NCBI RefSeq assembly: GCF_036567765.1
Contig: NZ_DATCTU010000104.1
Span: 1 to 64,000, forward strand
Direction: 5' to 3'
Length of the DNA stretch: 64,000 nt
Source: Pseudobacteroides sp.
Lineage (GTDB): Bacteria; Bacillota; Clostridia; Acetivibrionales; DSM-2933
This document shows positions 1 to 9,037 of this stretch, one piece after another; the first letter of the stretch is position 1, and every line of letters begins with the position of its first letter. The position numbers and the translations under genes are program-made. Under the pieces are notes generated by a model, which saw only the letters and a program-made list of their open reading frames with translations, was not told where the DNA came from and made no database searches.

Positions 1-10
1 TTGTCAATAG

Positions 11-33
11 GAATATTAATATTATTAATATTC
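11..33. repeat. Perfect AT-rich inverted repeat
   Basis: Two 10-base arms (GAATATTAAT and its complement) flank a 3-base spacer in the gene-free left edge, just beyond the stop of the phosphodiesterase gene. It may be an operator or a weak terminator of a gene outside the window. AT-rich palindromes also arise by chance, so no function is assigned. Confidence 0.35.
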
Positions 34-68
34 AACTTAAAATTATTAATACTCATACAAGTTTTCCC

Positions 69-614
69 TTAAATAAGCTTAATATTTTTATAAATATTAC
101 CTTCAAAATCTTTAATTTCAATCATGTTATTGAATAATACCGCATAGGAATTTGGACTTTCTTCCTTAGGAAATGTAATGGAGCCTGGATTAATAATGTA
201 AATTTGGTTCACATTATCTGCCTTCGGAACATGTGTGTGTCCATAAACAAAAACATCACCTTTAGAAAGCTTTGGTAAATTGTTCTCATTATAAATATGC
301 CCATGTGTCAGGAAAATCCTTTTTTGCCCATATAATATAGTTGAGTATGCAGCCATTATGGGGTAATCCAACACCATTTCATCTACCTCACTGTCGCAAT
401 TCCCTCTGACTGCAATAATTTTATCTGAATATCCGTTTAAGAGCTCTGCTACTCCTTTTGGGTTGTATTCTACAGGCAATGGATTTCTAGCTCCGTGATA
501 CAGCTCATCTCCAAGTATAGCGATAAATTCCGCTTCTTCCTTGTGAAACGCCTCGATGGCTTTCTTAGCGTAAAACAGCGATCCATGAATGTCAGAAATC
601 AAAAGTAACTTCAT
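69..614 (-). CDS. yfcE: YfcE/MJ0936-type metallophosphodiesterase
   Basis: This is a 181-residue cytoplasmic calcineurin-like metallophosphoesterase of the YfcE/MJ0936 family, whose members hydrolyse phosphodiesters with two bound metal ions. The metal-binding motifs appear in the usual order: DIHG at residues 8-11, GDE near 35, GNCD near 71-74, THGH near 104-107 and GHTHVP near 125-130. Length is normal for the family and there is no signal peptide or membrane segment. The ATG start overlaps no neighbour and has a modest AGGAGAC-type site upstream. The physiological substrate cannot be read from the sequence. The next gene upstream on the same strand (YdcF-like) lies 34 bases away, so the two may be co-transcribed. 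Confidence 0.88.
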   Translation of the reverse strand: MKLLLISDIHGSLFYAKKAIEAFHKEEAEFIAILGDELYHGARNPLPVEYNPKGVAELLNGYSDKIIAVRGNCDSEVDEMVLDYPIMAAYSTILYGQKRIFLTHGHIYNENNLPKLSKGDVFVYGHTHVPKADNVNQIYIINPGSITFPKEESPNSYAVLFNNMIEIKDFEGNIYKNIKLI

Positions 615-648
615 ATATGTCTCCTTGTCCTGCTGTAAAATTTTTTAA

Positions 649-1401
649 TTAATACCATTTGGACACCAGAATACCCAAATATTCTTTCACTGTAAGATTT
701 ATTTTTGATAGTGCCTCTGCATTAGGCACCAGATCATTTAAAATAAAATGAGTTTTTAAATTGGTCTGATAATCAGTTGGATATGGTATCACATCAATGT
801 TCATCTTTTCAAATTGTATTACAGACCTATGCATATGAAATGCAGAAGTCACTAAAATCGGACTTTTAAACGAGTACCTGTTCAAAACATCTTTTGTCAA
901 ATTTGCATTCTCTGTGGTATTACGGCTTTCACTCTCTGTTATTATCTTATCCTCCGGTACTCCAAGTCCCATAAGAATTCTTCTCCCTACAACTGCATCA
1001 GAACCTGTAACACCCTCCACACTTCCTCCTGATATAATTATAGGTACCTCAAGTTTCCTGTACAGTTGTGCACATGTAAGCAGCCGGTTGGCAGCATATC
1101 CTGATAAATGTCCCGGCCCGTTAACCCCCGGAGTATCGGAAGTAGCCCCTCCTCCAAGCATTATGATTACATCCCCTCTTGCCTCTACCGGAGGAGTATA
1201 TCTCTTTTCCATTGTGTGAATAATCCTATCGCTTACCAAGGGAATGGAGGATAGGTACAAAAATATAGCTAAACTCAGGAACACAGGCCAAACCCTTGAT
1301 TTTTTCCTAAAGGCATATATTGTTATCAGAAGCAGTGCTACAATAAATATGCCCGGCGGCAGTATAAATGTTTGATAAATAAATTTAACAAAATAGATCA
1401 A
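649..1401 (-). CDS. YdcF/SanA/ElyC family (DUF218) membrane protein
   Basis: This 250-residue protein has two hydrophobic N-terminal segments (about residues 8-28 and 37-56) followed by a DUF218 domain. The domain starts at GDVIIMLGGG (about residue 76) and continues through the typical IIISGGS, ESRNTTENA and ILVTSAFHMHRS motifs. The family (SanA, ElyC, YdcF) is linked to envelope integrity and lipid-carrier metabolism; the biochemical activity is unknown. The start codon is TTG, supported by an AAGGGGG ribosome binding site about six bases upstream. It sits in a minus-strand series with the DUF1648 gene (13-base gap) and the phosphodiesterase gene. Family assignment is firm; function is not. 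Confidence 0.82.
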   Translation of the reverse strand: MIYFVKFIYQTFILPPGIFIVALLLITIYAFRKKSRVWPVFLSLAIFLYLSSIPLVSDRIIHTMEKRYTPPVEARGDVIIMLGGGATSDTPGVNGPGHLSGYAANRLLTCAQLYRKLEVPIIISGGSVEGVTGSDAVVGRRILMGLGVPEDKIITESESRNTTENANLTKDVLNRYSFKSPILVTSAFHMHRSVIQFEKMNIDVIPYPTDYQTNLKTHFILNDLVPNAEALSKINLTVKEYLGILVSKWY

Positions 1402-1414
1402 TTGCTTTGCCCCC

Positions 1415-1918
1415 TTACCTATTTCTAATCATTTTTAAAAAGTGATATATAACTGTTCCAAACAATAAGATCAAAAACACAGGAAGAAACCACACATCCA
1501 TTCCAGGCTTCCTATTGTGGGCAACCAGTATGGTTATCCACTCGATATATCCAAAAACAATAATAATTTCCGCCTTAAGCCATAGTATCATTTTTCTCGC
1601 ATTTTGGTATTGAAACTTTGCATTATCCTGGGTTATCTCAACAAGATAATTAAAGGTATGCGGAAATCTTGCCACTAGTGTCAGCATTACGTATATAAAA
1701 ATCATAACAATGGGAATATAAATCAATTTGATTTTGTCTCCCCATGAATCGGGGCTTCCCGAAATACCGAAATGAATCGGTATTCTGTCCGGCAGGCTCA
1801 TCCAGTTTATAAAAAGAACTACAATGATAGCTCCAATACAAAAAATACTTATTCCTTCGAGGACTTTTTCCAGTAGTGAGAATTGTATCTTAATGGATGG
1901 ACGATCATTCTTATTCAT
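1415..1918 (-). CDS. DUF1648-containing membrane protein
   Basis: I place the start at the ATG ending at 1918, giving 167 residues, because AAGGGGGGG precedes it. The frame stays open for 72 more codons upstream, but that part looks non-coding. The protein has four probable membrane segments (about residues 22-42, 65-85, 112-132 and 140-160). After the first lies LPDRIPIHFGISG...DSWGDK, the signature of DUF1648, a short module found in Firmicute membrane proteins of unknown role, including SdpI-like immunity proteins. This copy is the short form without the SdpI extension. Function unknown. Confidence 0.75.
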   Translation of the reverse strand: MNKNDRPSIKIQFSLLEKVLEGISIFCIGAIIVVLFINWMSLPDRIPIHFGISGSPDSWGDKIKLIYIPIVMIFIYVMLTLVARFPHTFNYLVEITQDNAKFQYQNARKMILWLKAEIIIVFGYIEWITILVAHNRKPGMDVWFLPVFLILLFGTVIYHFLKMIRNR

Positions 1919-2250
1919 TGAACCCCCCCTTATTCTTAAATATAAAGCATAATTAACAATACCAAAATAATAACATATATCAAATAAAAAAGCCATGTCC
2001 CCACGTTGAGCCAAGAATAATTTCCATTCATTACCCCATATGCCTATTTTCTGAAATACGAAGAACAAAATAAAATCATCTCTAGTAAAAATGCAGATTA
2101 ATTTAACAACATAATTGTTTTCTATACACCACATACTATGTTTATTATTTTATATATAATTCAAGTTAATAAATGTAAGCTTTTGCACATTAAAGTTTTA
2201 ACACTCTTACACTTGGCAGAGCATGAATAGAATGCATAAAGGTGAAATAA
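1919..2250. other. Gene-free stretch with divergent promoters expected
   Basis: This 332-base AT-rich gap lies between the minus-strand DUF1648 gene and the plus-strand CBO0543 gene, so both promoters should be inside it. I saw no convincing promoter pair, hairpin or small gene. The open frame that continues upstream of the DUF1648 start lacks its own ribosome binding site and I do not consider it coding. Confidence 0.4.
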
Positions 2251-2766
2251 ATGAATTATATTCTGATAAGAATTATATCAGTTTCTATATTTTTAGTAAG
2301 TGCCTATAAATGGGGAGATTGGAAAAATTGGAAAAAGTACTATCCTACTATGTGTTTTGTCGGTATGGCGGATTTAATTTATATTGCTGTGTTTAGTGAT
2401 AAGCCTTTGTGGGACTTTCCAACTAATTTTTTAATATCCCCACTTGATGAACTGCTATTAATATTTGGTTGTTTCTTTCCCACTACATTAATATTCTTAT
2501 CCCATTACCCTAAGAAACTATATAGTCAAATTGCTTATAACAGTATGTGGATAGGAATTTATATGGCTTTAGAACTTATTAACTTAAAGTTTAATACAAT
2601 AGAGTATTCCAATGGATGGAATATATGGTGGTCACTTTTGCATAATACTATCCAATTTCCATTAATTGCTCTGCACCATAAGAAACCCATACTTTCATGG
2701 ATTATAGCATTTATTTATCTTGTGGTCTGTATGAAAATATTTAATGTTCCTTTTCTGGTTTTTTAG
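2251..2766 (+). CDS. CBO0543-like integral membrane protein
   Basis: This 171-residue, very hydrophobic protein has about five membrane segments. The spacing of WKKYYPTMCFVGMADLIY, the central PLDELLLIFGCFFPTTLIFLS region and a C-terminal membrane hairpin resembles the CBO0543 family of small membrane proteins common in sporulating Bacilli and Clostridia. An AGGTGA ribosome binding site lies nine bases before the ATG. It stands alone on the plus strand, followed by the sensor/GGDEF gene after 130 bases. The role of the family is not established. Confidence 0.65.
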   Translation: MNYILIRIISVSIFLVSAYKWGDWKNWKKYYPTMCFVGMADLIYIAVFSDKPLWDFPTNFLISPLDELLLIFGCFFPTTLIFLSHYPKKLYSQIAYNSMWIGIYMALELINLKFNTIEYSNGWNIWWSLLHNTIQFPLIALHHKKPILSWIIAFIYLVVCMKIFNVPFLVF

Positions 2767-2897
2767 CCATACCCTAAATAGAAGGATTATTTAAAAAAAT
2801 ATCGAATATAATCGAATATATTTATATAAATTTTGCCAGTTCTCGCGTTTATACTTGCTTCAACTGAAATACCTTTTGTATGAAGGGGGATGACATA

Positions 2898-4823
2898 TTG
2901 TTTCATAATGGTAGGAAAACTATAGGATTATTTGTAAGCGGTTTTCATAACGAATACCCAAGTTTGTTTATACCGTCTGTTTCAAGGGAAGCAGAAAAGC
3001 TAGGCTATAATGTGGCAATATTTAATTTTGTCGGTAAGATATCTATGTCTGAAGCTTATGGAAAAGGTGAAATAGGACTTTTAGATATTATACCGTTTGA
3101 AGAATTGGATGGCATTATTATATTGGATGATATCTTTGTAATTCCCAGCTTTCTTGATGAAATATACAGCCGCATTGACAATAGAACAACTTGTCCGGTA
3201 GTACATAAGGCAGCCAAGAAAGAAGGCGGTTATCATCTCCAGCTTGATCATGGAAAGGGAATTGAAATGGTCATGAGGCATTTTGTGCTGGATCATGGTT
3301 TTACCAGGATTTACTACATGTCCGGCCCATTGAATCATCCTGATGCCATTACCCGGCTTGCAAGTTACAAAAAGTTTATGAAAGAATATCAGCTGCCATA
3401 TGATGAAAAATATGTTTTTGAAGGTGATTTTTGGACCACGTATTGCAATGAAGCAGCAGGTTATTTTTTAACAGTAGAAGAGAAACTTCCCCAAGCCATA
3501 GTCTGTGCTAATGATTATATGGCTATCGGGCTTTGTGATGCATTGATCAAAAGAGGAATTAATATTCCAGGTGATATTGCAATCTCTGGCTTTGACAATA
3601 TCTGGAAGACATCTGTTCATATCCCTTCTATTACAACAGTAGGTTTTCCAATAGCAGACATCGCAGTTCAATCCGTTCACATAATTGATAATGCTTTAAA
3701 TGGTTGTTCCCAGGAAAAAGTATTTAAAGTTGAACCTGGCCTGTTTTGTAATAACTCTTGCGGCTGTGCGCCTGAAGATTTACATGAAGCATTAAAAAAG
3801 CGCAGCACCCTGTTACAGGAATACAGTTATCTTATGGATACCACATTTGTAGATATGTTTGTTATCATTTTGGAAAACATGAAGGCAGGCACAATAATGG
3901 ATATACGAAAGATATTTTACACCTTTGTCCACGATTTTAAGGATTCTCATAGGGTAAGTCTTTGTCTATATCAAAACGATAAAGGCGTAAGATCCTATGA
4001 GGAACCAATCCAAATGATTACGGATACTATTTATGTGGCGGCTTCCGTGGATCGTATCAATCCAAAAGAACCGATATATAAGGAAGATTTCTGCATTCCG
4101 GCAAAGAATATAATTGATACGGACAGCTATAATGATGAACCGATAATATGCCAATTTATTGATATACATTTTGAAAAACATCTATTTGGGTATTTAACAG
4201 TCTCCTACAAAAATCATGCGACTTCTACCAGTTTTGCTGCATTATTTGCAGTAAATTTGGCAACAGCAATGGAGGCTATGTTAAATAAAACTAAGATCAA
4301 TTCACTAATCTCCAATTTGGAGGAACTAAATATCAGAGACCAATTGACAGGAGTGTACAACAGAAGAGGATATGAGCTTCTTTCCGAAGACATCTATCAG
4401 AACGCTGTTAAAAATCAGAAAGATATGCTTTTTATGGTCATGGATATGGATGGTCTTAAATATATAAATGATCATCATGGACATTCAGTTGGAGATCAGG
4501 CAATCGTACTTCTGGCCAGTGCACTTAAGAAGGCTTCTCGCCAAAATGAGCTTATTGCCAGGGTTGGCGGCGATGAGTTTTATATTATTGGCAATGACTA
4601 TTCGCAGGAGATATTTGACGACTTTATAAAACGATTTACAACCATACTGGACCTTTTATGCAGGGATAATATGCTGGAATTCCGCATTACTGCAAGTTAT
4701 GGATATCAAGTTCTGCCGCCGGAAACAGGAAAAAAGGTAAAAGACTACATTGAAATCAGTGATAAGCTTATGTATCAGATAAAGAATGAAAGAAAGAATA
4801 AAAATTTGTATAGCTTCAGATAG
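2898..4823 (+). CDS. LacI-type ligand-binding sensor fused to GGDEF (diguanylate cyclase)
   Basis: The N-terminal half (about residues 5-290) is a periplasmic-binding-protein type 1 fold of the LacI/GalR sensor class, recognisable from RKTIGLFVSG, the GIIILDD region, AIVCANDYMAIGLCDAL and IPGDIAISGFDN. It has neither a helix-turn-helix nor a signal peptide, so it should bind a cytoplasmic ligand. A middle region of about 120 residues has no clear match. The C-terminus (about 470-641) is a GGDEF domain with an intact GGDEF loop at about 557-561 and DQLTGVYNRRG at its start; it should make cyclic di-GMP. The usual inhibitory RxxD site reads RQNE. I start at TTG 2898, which has AAGGGGG eight bases upstream; the in-frame ATG at 2880 has no such site. 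Confidence 0.8.
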   Translation: MFHNGRKTIGLFVSGFHNEYPSLFIPSVSREAEKLGYNVAIFNFVGKISMSEAYGKGEIGLLDIIPFEELDGIIILDDIFVIPSFLDEIYSRIDNRTTCPVVHKAAKKEGGYHLQLDHGKGIEMVMRHFVLDHGFTRIYYMSGPLNHPDAITRLASYKKFMKEYQLPYDEKYVFEGDFWTTYCNEAAGYFLTVEEKLPQAIVCANDYMAIGLCDALIKRGINIPGDIAISGFDNIWKTSVHIPSITTVGFPIADIAVQSVHIIDNALNGCSQEKVFKVEPGLFCNNSCGCAPEDLHEALKKRSTLLQEYSYLMDTTFVDMFVIILENMKAGTIMDIRKIFYTFVHDFKDSHRVSLCLYQNDKGVRSYEEPIQMITDTIYVAASVDRINPKEPIYKEDFCIPAKNIIDTDSYNDEPIICQFIDIHFEKHLFGYLTVSYKNHATSTSFAALFAVNLATAMEAMLNKTKINSLISNLEELNIRDQLTGVYNRRGYELLSEDIYQNAVKNQKDMLFMVMDMDGLKYINDHHGHSVGDQAIVLLASALKKASRQNELIARVGGDEFYIIGNDYSQEIFDDFIKRFTTILDLLCRDNMLEFRITASYGYQVLPPETGKKVKDYIEISDKLMYQIKNERKNKNLYSFR

Positions 4824-4966
4824 ACATTACTATATACTCGATTATAAGGATCCATCAAATCCCTGTATCCATAATCTTTTCACTTAATCCTTAAAACCAA
4901 ATAAAAAAGCCACGGTTCAAATGCAATTTCTATCGCACTTTTCCCATGACTACAAATCTCTCTACA

Positions 4967-5566
4967 CTAAAGCTCCCTGCGGCCCTCTAAGGCCTTTGCC
5001 AATGTTACTTCATCTGCATATTCCAAATCACCGCCGACAGGTAAACCGTGTGCTATTCTGCTGGTCCTGATTCCAAGAGGTTTTAAGAGTTTGGAAATAT
5101 ACATGGCAGTTGCTTCACCCTCAATATTGGGGTTTGTAGCAAGTATTACCTCTTTAATACTGCCTTGTCCAATTCTCACCAACAACTCCTTTATTTTTAT
5201 ATCCTCAGGTCCTACTCCATCCATAGGGGAAATTGCCCCATGCAGAACGTGGTATAATCCCTTGAACTCTCTTGTTTTCTCCATTGCAACAACATCACGG
5301 GGATTTTCAACAACACATATGGTAGTATTATCCCTTGAAGTACCACTGCATATCCCGCAAGGATCTATATCCGTCAGATTGTTGCACACAGAACAATACT
5401 TGGTCTTCAGCTTGGCATCAATAATTGCTCCGGACAAGCCTTCAGCCTTTTCCATAGGCATGTTCAAAACATGAAATGCCAACCTTTGTGCTGTCTTATG
5501 CCCTATACCGGGCAGCTTTTCAAACTCTTCAATTAGCCTGGCTACTGGAGCTGAATAATAATTCAT
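4967..5566 (-). CDS. recR: Recombination protein RecR
   Basis: This 199-residue protein has the full RecR architecture: an N-terminal helix-hairpin-helix (LPGIGHKTAQRLAFHVL, about residues 18-34), a zinc finger with C58-x2-C61-x8-C70-x2-C73, a Toprim domain (ICVVENPRD onward, about 83-175) and the C-terminal SRIAHGLPVGGDLEYADE segment. RecR works with RecO and RecF to load RecA on gapped DNA in the cytoplasm. It follows ybaB by 13 bases with a GGAGATAAATA-type site, and the two are clearly co-transcribed. In most Firmicutes dnaX lies directly upstream of ybaB; here about 4.9 kb of cellulosomal DNA lies between them. Confidence 0.97.
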   Translation of the reverse strand: MNYYSAPVARLIEEFEKLPGIGHKTAQRLAFHVLNMPMEKAEGLSGAIIDAKLKTKYCSVCNNLTDIDPCGICSGTSRDNTTICVVENPRDVVAMEKTREFKGLYHVLHGAISPMDGVGPEDIKIKELLVRIGQGSIKEVILATNPNIEGEATAMYISKLLKPLGIRTSRIAHGLPVGGDLEYADEVTLAKALEGRREL

Positions 5567-5579
5567 TATTTATCTCCTA

Positions 5580-5921
5580 CTAAAACAATCCCGGGAATCC
5601 GTTAAGGCCACCTGCAACCTTACTCATTTCTGCATTTACCATTTCATCCGCTTTTCTTATAGCCTCGTTAACTGATGCTATAATGAGGTCTTGAAGCATT
5701 TCTACATCATCGGGATCTACAACCTCAGGCTTTATATCAATTTTAACCAATTCTTTTTTGCCGGAAACAACTACAGTTATTGCTCCACCGCCTGCAGTTA
5801 CTTCCACTGTCTTCTGGTGAACATCCTCCTGAACTTTTTCCATATCCTTTTGCATCTTTTGAGCTTGCTTTAACAAGTTATTCATGTTGCCCCCAAAACC
5901 GGGGAATCCACCTTTACCCAT
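5580..5921 (-). CDS. ybaB: YbaB/EbfC family nucleoid-associated protein
   Basis: This 113-residue protein matches YbaB/EbfC in length and layout: a glycine-rich start, a long amphipathic helix (MNNLLKQAQKMQKDMEKVQE, about residues 13-32), the strand VEVTAGGGAITVVVSG and a C-terminal helical part rich in Met and Ala. Family members dimerise as tweezers and bind DNA; the gene is almost always between dnaX and recR. Here it keeps its recR partner but is separated from dnaX. With the intervening terminator and the cel9 gene, it probably needs its own promoter in the roughly 130 bases upstream. Confidence 0.95.
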   Translation of the reverse strand: MGKGGFPGFGGNMNNLLKQAQKMQKDMEKVQEDVHQKTVEVTAGGGAITVVVSGKKELVKIDIKPEVVDPDDVEMLQDLIIASVNEAIRKADEMVNAEMSKVAGGLNGFPGLF

Positions 5922-6048
5922 TATAATTCCTCCTATATATTATCTTGAACATTTATATTATACAGTAATCACTAAAACATATACAACTTAAGTTTTAAAA
6001 ATTTAATAAATTTAATAAATTATTCATGAAAAATTATTCATAAAAATA

Positions 6049-6095
6049 CAAGACACCTGCGACTAATAAGCTGCTGGCCAGCCGCAAGTGTCTTG
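6049..6095 (-). terminator. Rho-independent terminator of the GH9 gene
   Basis: Arms CAAGACACTTGCG and CGCAGGTGTCTTG (minus-strand sense, one mismatch in 13) enclose a 21-base loop region and are followed on the minus strand by a TATTTTTA tract. It lies 37 bases after the GH9 stop and isolates that gene from ybaB-recR. Confidence 0.85.
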
Positions 6096-6131
6096 CTTAT
6101 ATCAATATGAATTATTTATACAATCACAAAT

Positions 6132-8651
6132 TTAAGCCGTAATCTTGGAAATACTTACCGGACTATAATCACTTGATACCTTTCCAAAGTATTTGGCTAC
6201 AACAATAACATCGCTCATGTTAATAGATCCGTCCTTGTTTAAATCACAATCGGGATTGTATTTCGCGTCAGTGGATATAGAGTTAAACACTTTGGAAATC
6301 TCTACAACATCCTTTATGTTTATAGCATTATCCGAGACACCATTTACAGGTATGTCTCCCGCCCACATAACGGCAGGTGCCGATGAAGTGCCTACAAAGT
6401 ATACAAATGAACCTTGCAGGTTGTCTATTTTCCTTGTCAGGAAGCCGGACTTGCTGATAAGCAGGCTGAATATGTAATTTGATGAAGACGGTAATTTAAT
6501 ATTCGGAATATAAAAATAACCCTTATCATCAGTTACTGCCTTAAACGATGTTCCTTCAACAGTAACAGTAAATCCTGCCTTCAACTCAGAGCTTGTAGAT
6601 GAAACAGCCGACTCCGGTGAAACATATCCTGATACACTGCTATAGTCACGAGGCAATCCGGTTACAAACGGAGTAGGTGAAACCGGTGTGGGGGTTGAAG
6701 GAGTAGGGGTTGTCGACGGAATCTGTGTGCTTGGTCTTGTGCCGTCAGGCTCAATACCATAAAGGAGTTTTCCGCTGGCATAAACAGGCATATTGGGGTT
6801 ATCCTCAGTCCCTGCCGCAAAGCCCTTATATGAGTAGTCGTTAGTTCCATCCCATTTAACCCCTGAAGGTCCTGCAAGCACTACCTGAGCTTCTTTTCTG
6901 AAAGAAATGGCTCCACCTGGGACAACAGTTACTCCGTTAAAGTCAATGAGTGCATAGTATATATGTTTTGATTCATCATATGGGAATATTCCGCCGGATT
7001 TTCCTCCCTCTGCGTAGTTAATTGTTACAGTAACATCTTTGTATGTACGTCCTGCAGCATAAACTTCTGAAAGATCCATGAAATATTTGAACGAAAGGTT
7101 GTTGTAAGAACGTGCCGGCCATGCTGATTTATTATAAAGCATTACCTTGAAATCTGTCTTGCTGTCTGAAGAGGTTGCTGACCCACTGATATATACCTCA
7201 AGCCCAGGCTTCTCAATTGCATTAAATCCGCTTATTGGCTCACCGCCAAACTTGTCATACATTCTTGCCAAAACCGCAGCAAATCCTGCGTTATAGTCAC
7301 ATGCAACCTCATTGTTGGTATAGTTGTTTGTGCTATCATCATAATCGTCAGAAACGCCTGGTCCACCTACAAGTGCTCCATATAATATATGCCTGTGTTT
7401 GTCGGGTATATTAAAGTTATCTCCCCATGATCCGTGTGCTGCCCTGTGATGAGGATGCTGAGGCGGGTTGGTACCATATCCTACCACATAACTTCTTCCT
7501 GTGCTTCCAAGTGCATAATCCACCTGAGTCTTGGCAAAAGACCTATAAGTAGCGGTCTTTGAAGTTGGACATTCTGCTGAATCAGCATAGAGATCTGCTA
7601 TAAAAGCACAAGTTGTAGCATATCGCAAAGATCCCCATCCATCTATAAAGACCATTCCCTTTGGCGAATACTTTGCACGTTCTCCATTAGCACCAGTTGT
7701 AAGCCAGTCCAGATGGTTTTCCATTACTTTCTTATAGATATCTTTCTTTGTAATCCTTGCAAGCAATAAGGATGCCCCAATATGTACATCATCCCAGCAA
7801 TGAGCCCACTTATATTTTATAGTGGTTGTTCCCATTTCGGTACCCCAGTTTCCTACGTAGGATTCAGCCTTATCAAGGAATGACGAATCCCCTCCTGCAA
7901 GATAAATCCATGTTCCTGCCCATGAGAATTCATCCCAGAAGGAGCTGTGGGATTTATAGAAATTATCTGCTACAGGTGAATATGCCGCATCACTCTTTGT
8001 GGATTCTGCAAATGCGAAAAGCTCCTTTGCATGCTTTAAACAATTTGCCGCATATGTAGGATCCACATCCTTAAACACAATGGAAGTAGCAGCCAAAGCC
8101 GCTGCTGTTTCTGCGGATACCGTTGAAGCACCACTGGAAGTAGTAGCTTTATATGAAGGTCTTTTCAATGTCATAACTTCGGGTGCTCCCCACCAGTTAT
8201 GGTCAGAAATACCGTCACCCACCTGGAAATAGTAAACATTAGGAGATGGATGGCATTTAATAAAATAATCTGCTGCCCATTTGATGCTGTCCATAACATA
8301 TTTGTACTGACCGCTTTTAACATATGCATCCTTATCTTCATAAACGCTCCATGCCAACATTGCAAGGGTATAGGCCATAGGCAGATTGAACTTGACATGG
8401 TCACCTGCATCAAACCACCCTCCTGTAAGGTCTAGTCCTGCATCGGCACCATCTGTCGTAGTAGAATCTCCACGCCAGTTATCCCTTTTGTCATCCGGAA
8501 GCTTACCCGATCTCTGGAACTCATAAAAAATCAACGATTTTTGCAATGCTTCCCCATAGTTGAAATTTGAGGCGGCACTGTACGATGCTTGCGGTACCAG
8601 CATTCCTACAAATATCGAGAACATCACAAGTAAAGATATTGTCTTTTTCAT
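6132..8651 (-). CDS. Cellulosomal GH9-CBM3c cellulase with X-module and dockerin
   Basis: This 839-residue secreted enzyme starts with a signal peptide (about 1-26, ending near SYSA). It continues with a GH9 catalytic domain (about 28-480), a CBM3c module (about 490-640), a Thr/Pro linker (about 643-668), an X-module (about 671-770) and a dockerin (about 775-835). GH9 active-site residues are present: D81 and D84 in WFDAGDH, the HPHHR motif near 398-402 and the acid Glu near 448 in NNEVACDYN. GH9 fused directly to CBM3c is the 'theme B' arrangement of processive endoglucanases such as Cel9I and Cel9R. The X-dockerin tail resembles scaffoldin type II tails, unusual for an enzyme outside P. cellulosolvens. 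AAAGGGG precedes the ATG. It is divergent from the xylanase gene. Confidence 0.95.
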   Translation of the reverse strand: MKKTISLLVMFSIFVGMLVPQASYSAASNFNYGEALQKSLIFYEFQRSGKLPDDKRDNWRGDSTTTDGADAGLDLTGGWFDAGDHVKFNLPMAYTLAMLAWSVYEDKDAYVKSGQYKYVMDSIKWAADYFIKCHPSPNVYYFQVGDGISDHNWWGAPEVMTLKRPSYKATTSSGASTVSAETAAALAATSIVFKDVDPTYAANCLKHAKELFAFAESTKSDAAYSPVADNFYKSHSSFWDEFSWAGTWIYLAGGDSSFLDKAESYVGNWGTEMGTTTIKYKWAHCWDDVHIGASLLLARITKKDIYKKVMENHLDWLTTGANGERAKYSPKGMVFIDGWGSLRYATTCAFIADLYADSAECPTSKTATYRSFAKTQVDYALGSTGRSYVVGYGTNPPQHPHHRAAHGSWGDNFNIPDKHRHILYGALVGGPGVSDDYDDSTNNYTNNEVACDYNAGFAAVLARMYDKFGGEPISGFNAIEKPGLEVYISGSATSSDSKTDFKVMLYNKSAWPARSYNNLSFKYFMDLSEVYAAGRTYKDVTVTINYAEGGKSGGIFPYDESKHIYYALIDFNGVTVVPGGAISFRKEAQVVLAGPSGVKWDGTNDYSYKGFAAGTEDNPNMPVYASGKLLYGIEPDGTRPSTQIPSTTPTPSTPTPVSPTPFVTGLPRDYSSVSGYVSPESAVSSTSSELKAGFTVTVEGTSFKAVTDDKGYFYIPNIKLPSSSNYIFSLLISKSGFLTRKIDNLQGSFVYFVGTSSAPAVMWAGDIPVNGVSDNAINIKDVVEISKVFNSISTDAKYNPDCDLNKDGSINMSDVIVVAKYFGKVSSDYSPVSISKITA

Positions 8652-8813
8652 TAAAACAATCCCCTTTCTACAAAATATTAATTAAACTTAAACAATAATT
8701 ATTAATGAAGAAACAGAAACAAGTATAGAATTGAATATTATATGATGGAATTTGATATGTAGTATGGTATAGTATTTATTAGTAAATGTCTCTTTCATTT
8801 TTTAATTTCTGTC

Positions 8814-8842
8814 AAATTATGGTATATACCACCACAATTTCT
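8814..8842. repeat. Copy of dispersed palindromic repeat (TGGTATATACCA core)
   Basis: AAATTATGGTATATACC leads into ACCACAATTTCTCA, and the core TGGTATATACCA (8820-8831) is a perfect palindrome. The sequence aligns with similar elements at 15211-15248 and 53494-53527. It lies in the divergent promoter region between the two cellulosomal genes, so it could also serve as an operator here. Confidence 0.5.
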
Positions 8843-8952
8843 CAATCGTTAATCTACCACTCCTCTCCAAAAAATATGCGTCACAATATTTCTCAAATGC
8901 TTGTTATAGTTATATTATATTTGATTTTCATAAATATTTCTATCAAAATCTA

Positions 8953-8980
8953 TTGAAGGGGGGGGGAAGTTGCGTATAAT
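8953..8980 (+). promoter_or_regulatory. Probable sigma-A promoter of the xylanase gene with a G9 spacer tract
   Basis: The -35 box TTGAAG (8953-8958) and a perfect -10 box TATAAT (8975-8980) are 16 bases apart. The spacer includes most of an uninterrupted run of nine G residues (8958-8966). The promoter is 58 bases before the GH10 start, and AAGGGGG provides the ribosome binding site. The rest of the 386-base divergent region (8652-9037) holds the palindromic repeat and the unlocated cel9 promoter. Confidence 0.65.
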
Positions 8981-9037
8981 ATATATATATAAGTATATTA
9001 TGTAAAACTATCTAATTTTATTTAAGGGGGTAAATTT

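Noticed and set aside
1919..2134. Upstream extension of the DUF1648 protein by 72 codons
   Set aside because: A strong AAGGGGGGG site marks the internal ATG at 1918, and the extension has no family similarity or ribosome binding site.
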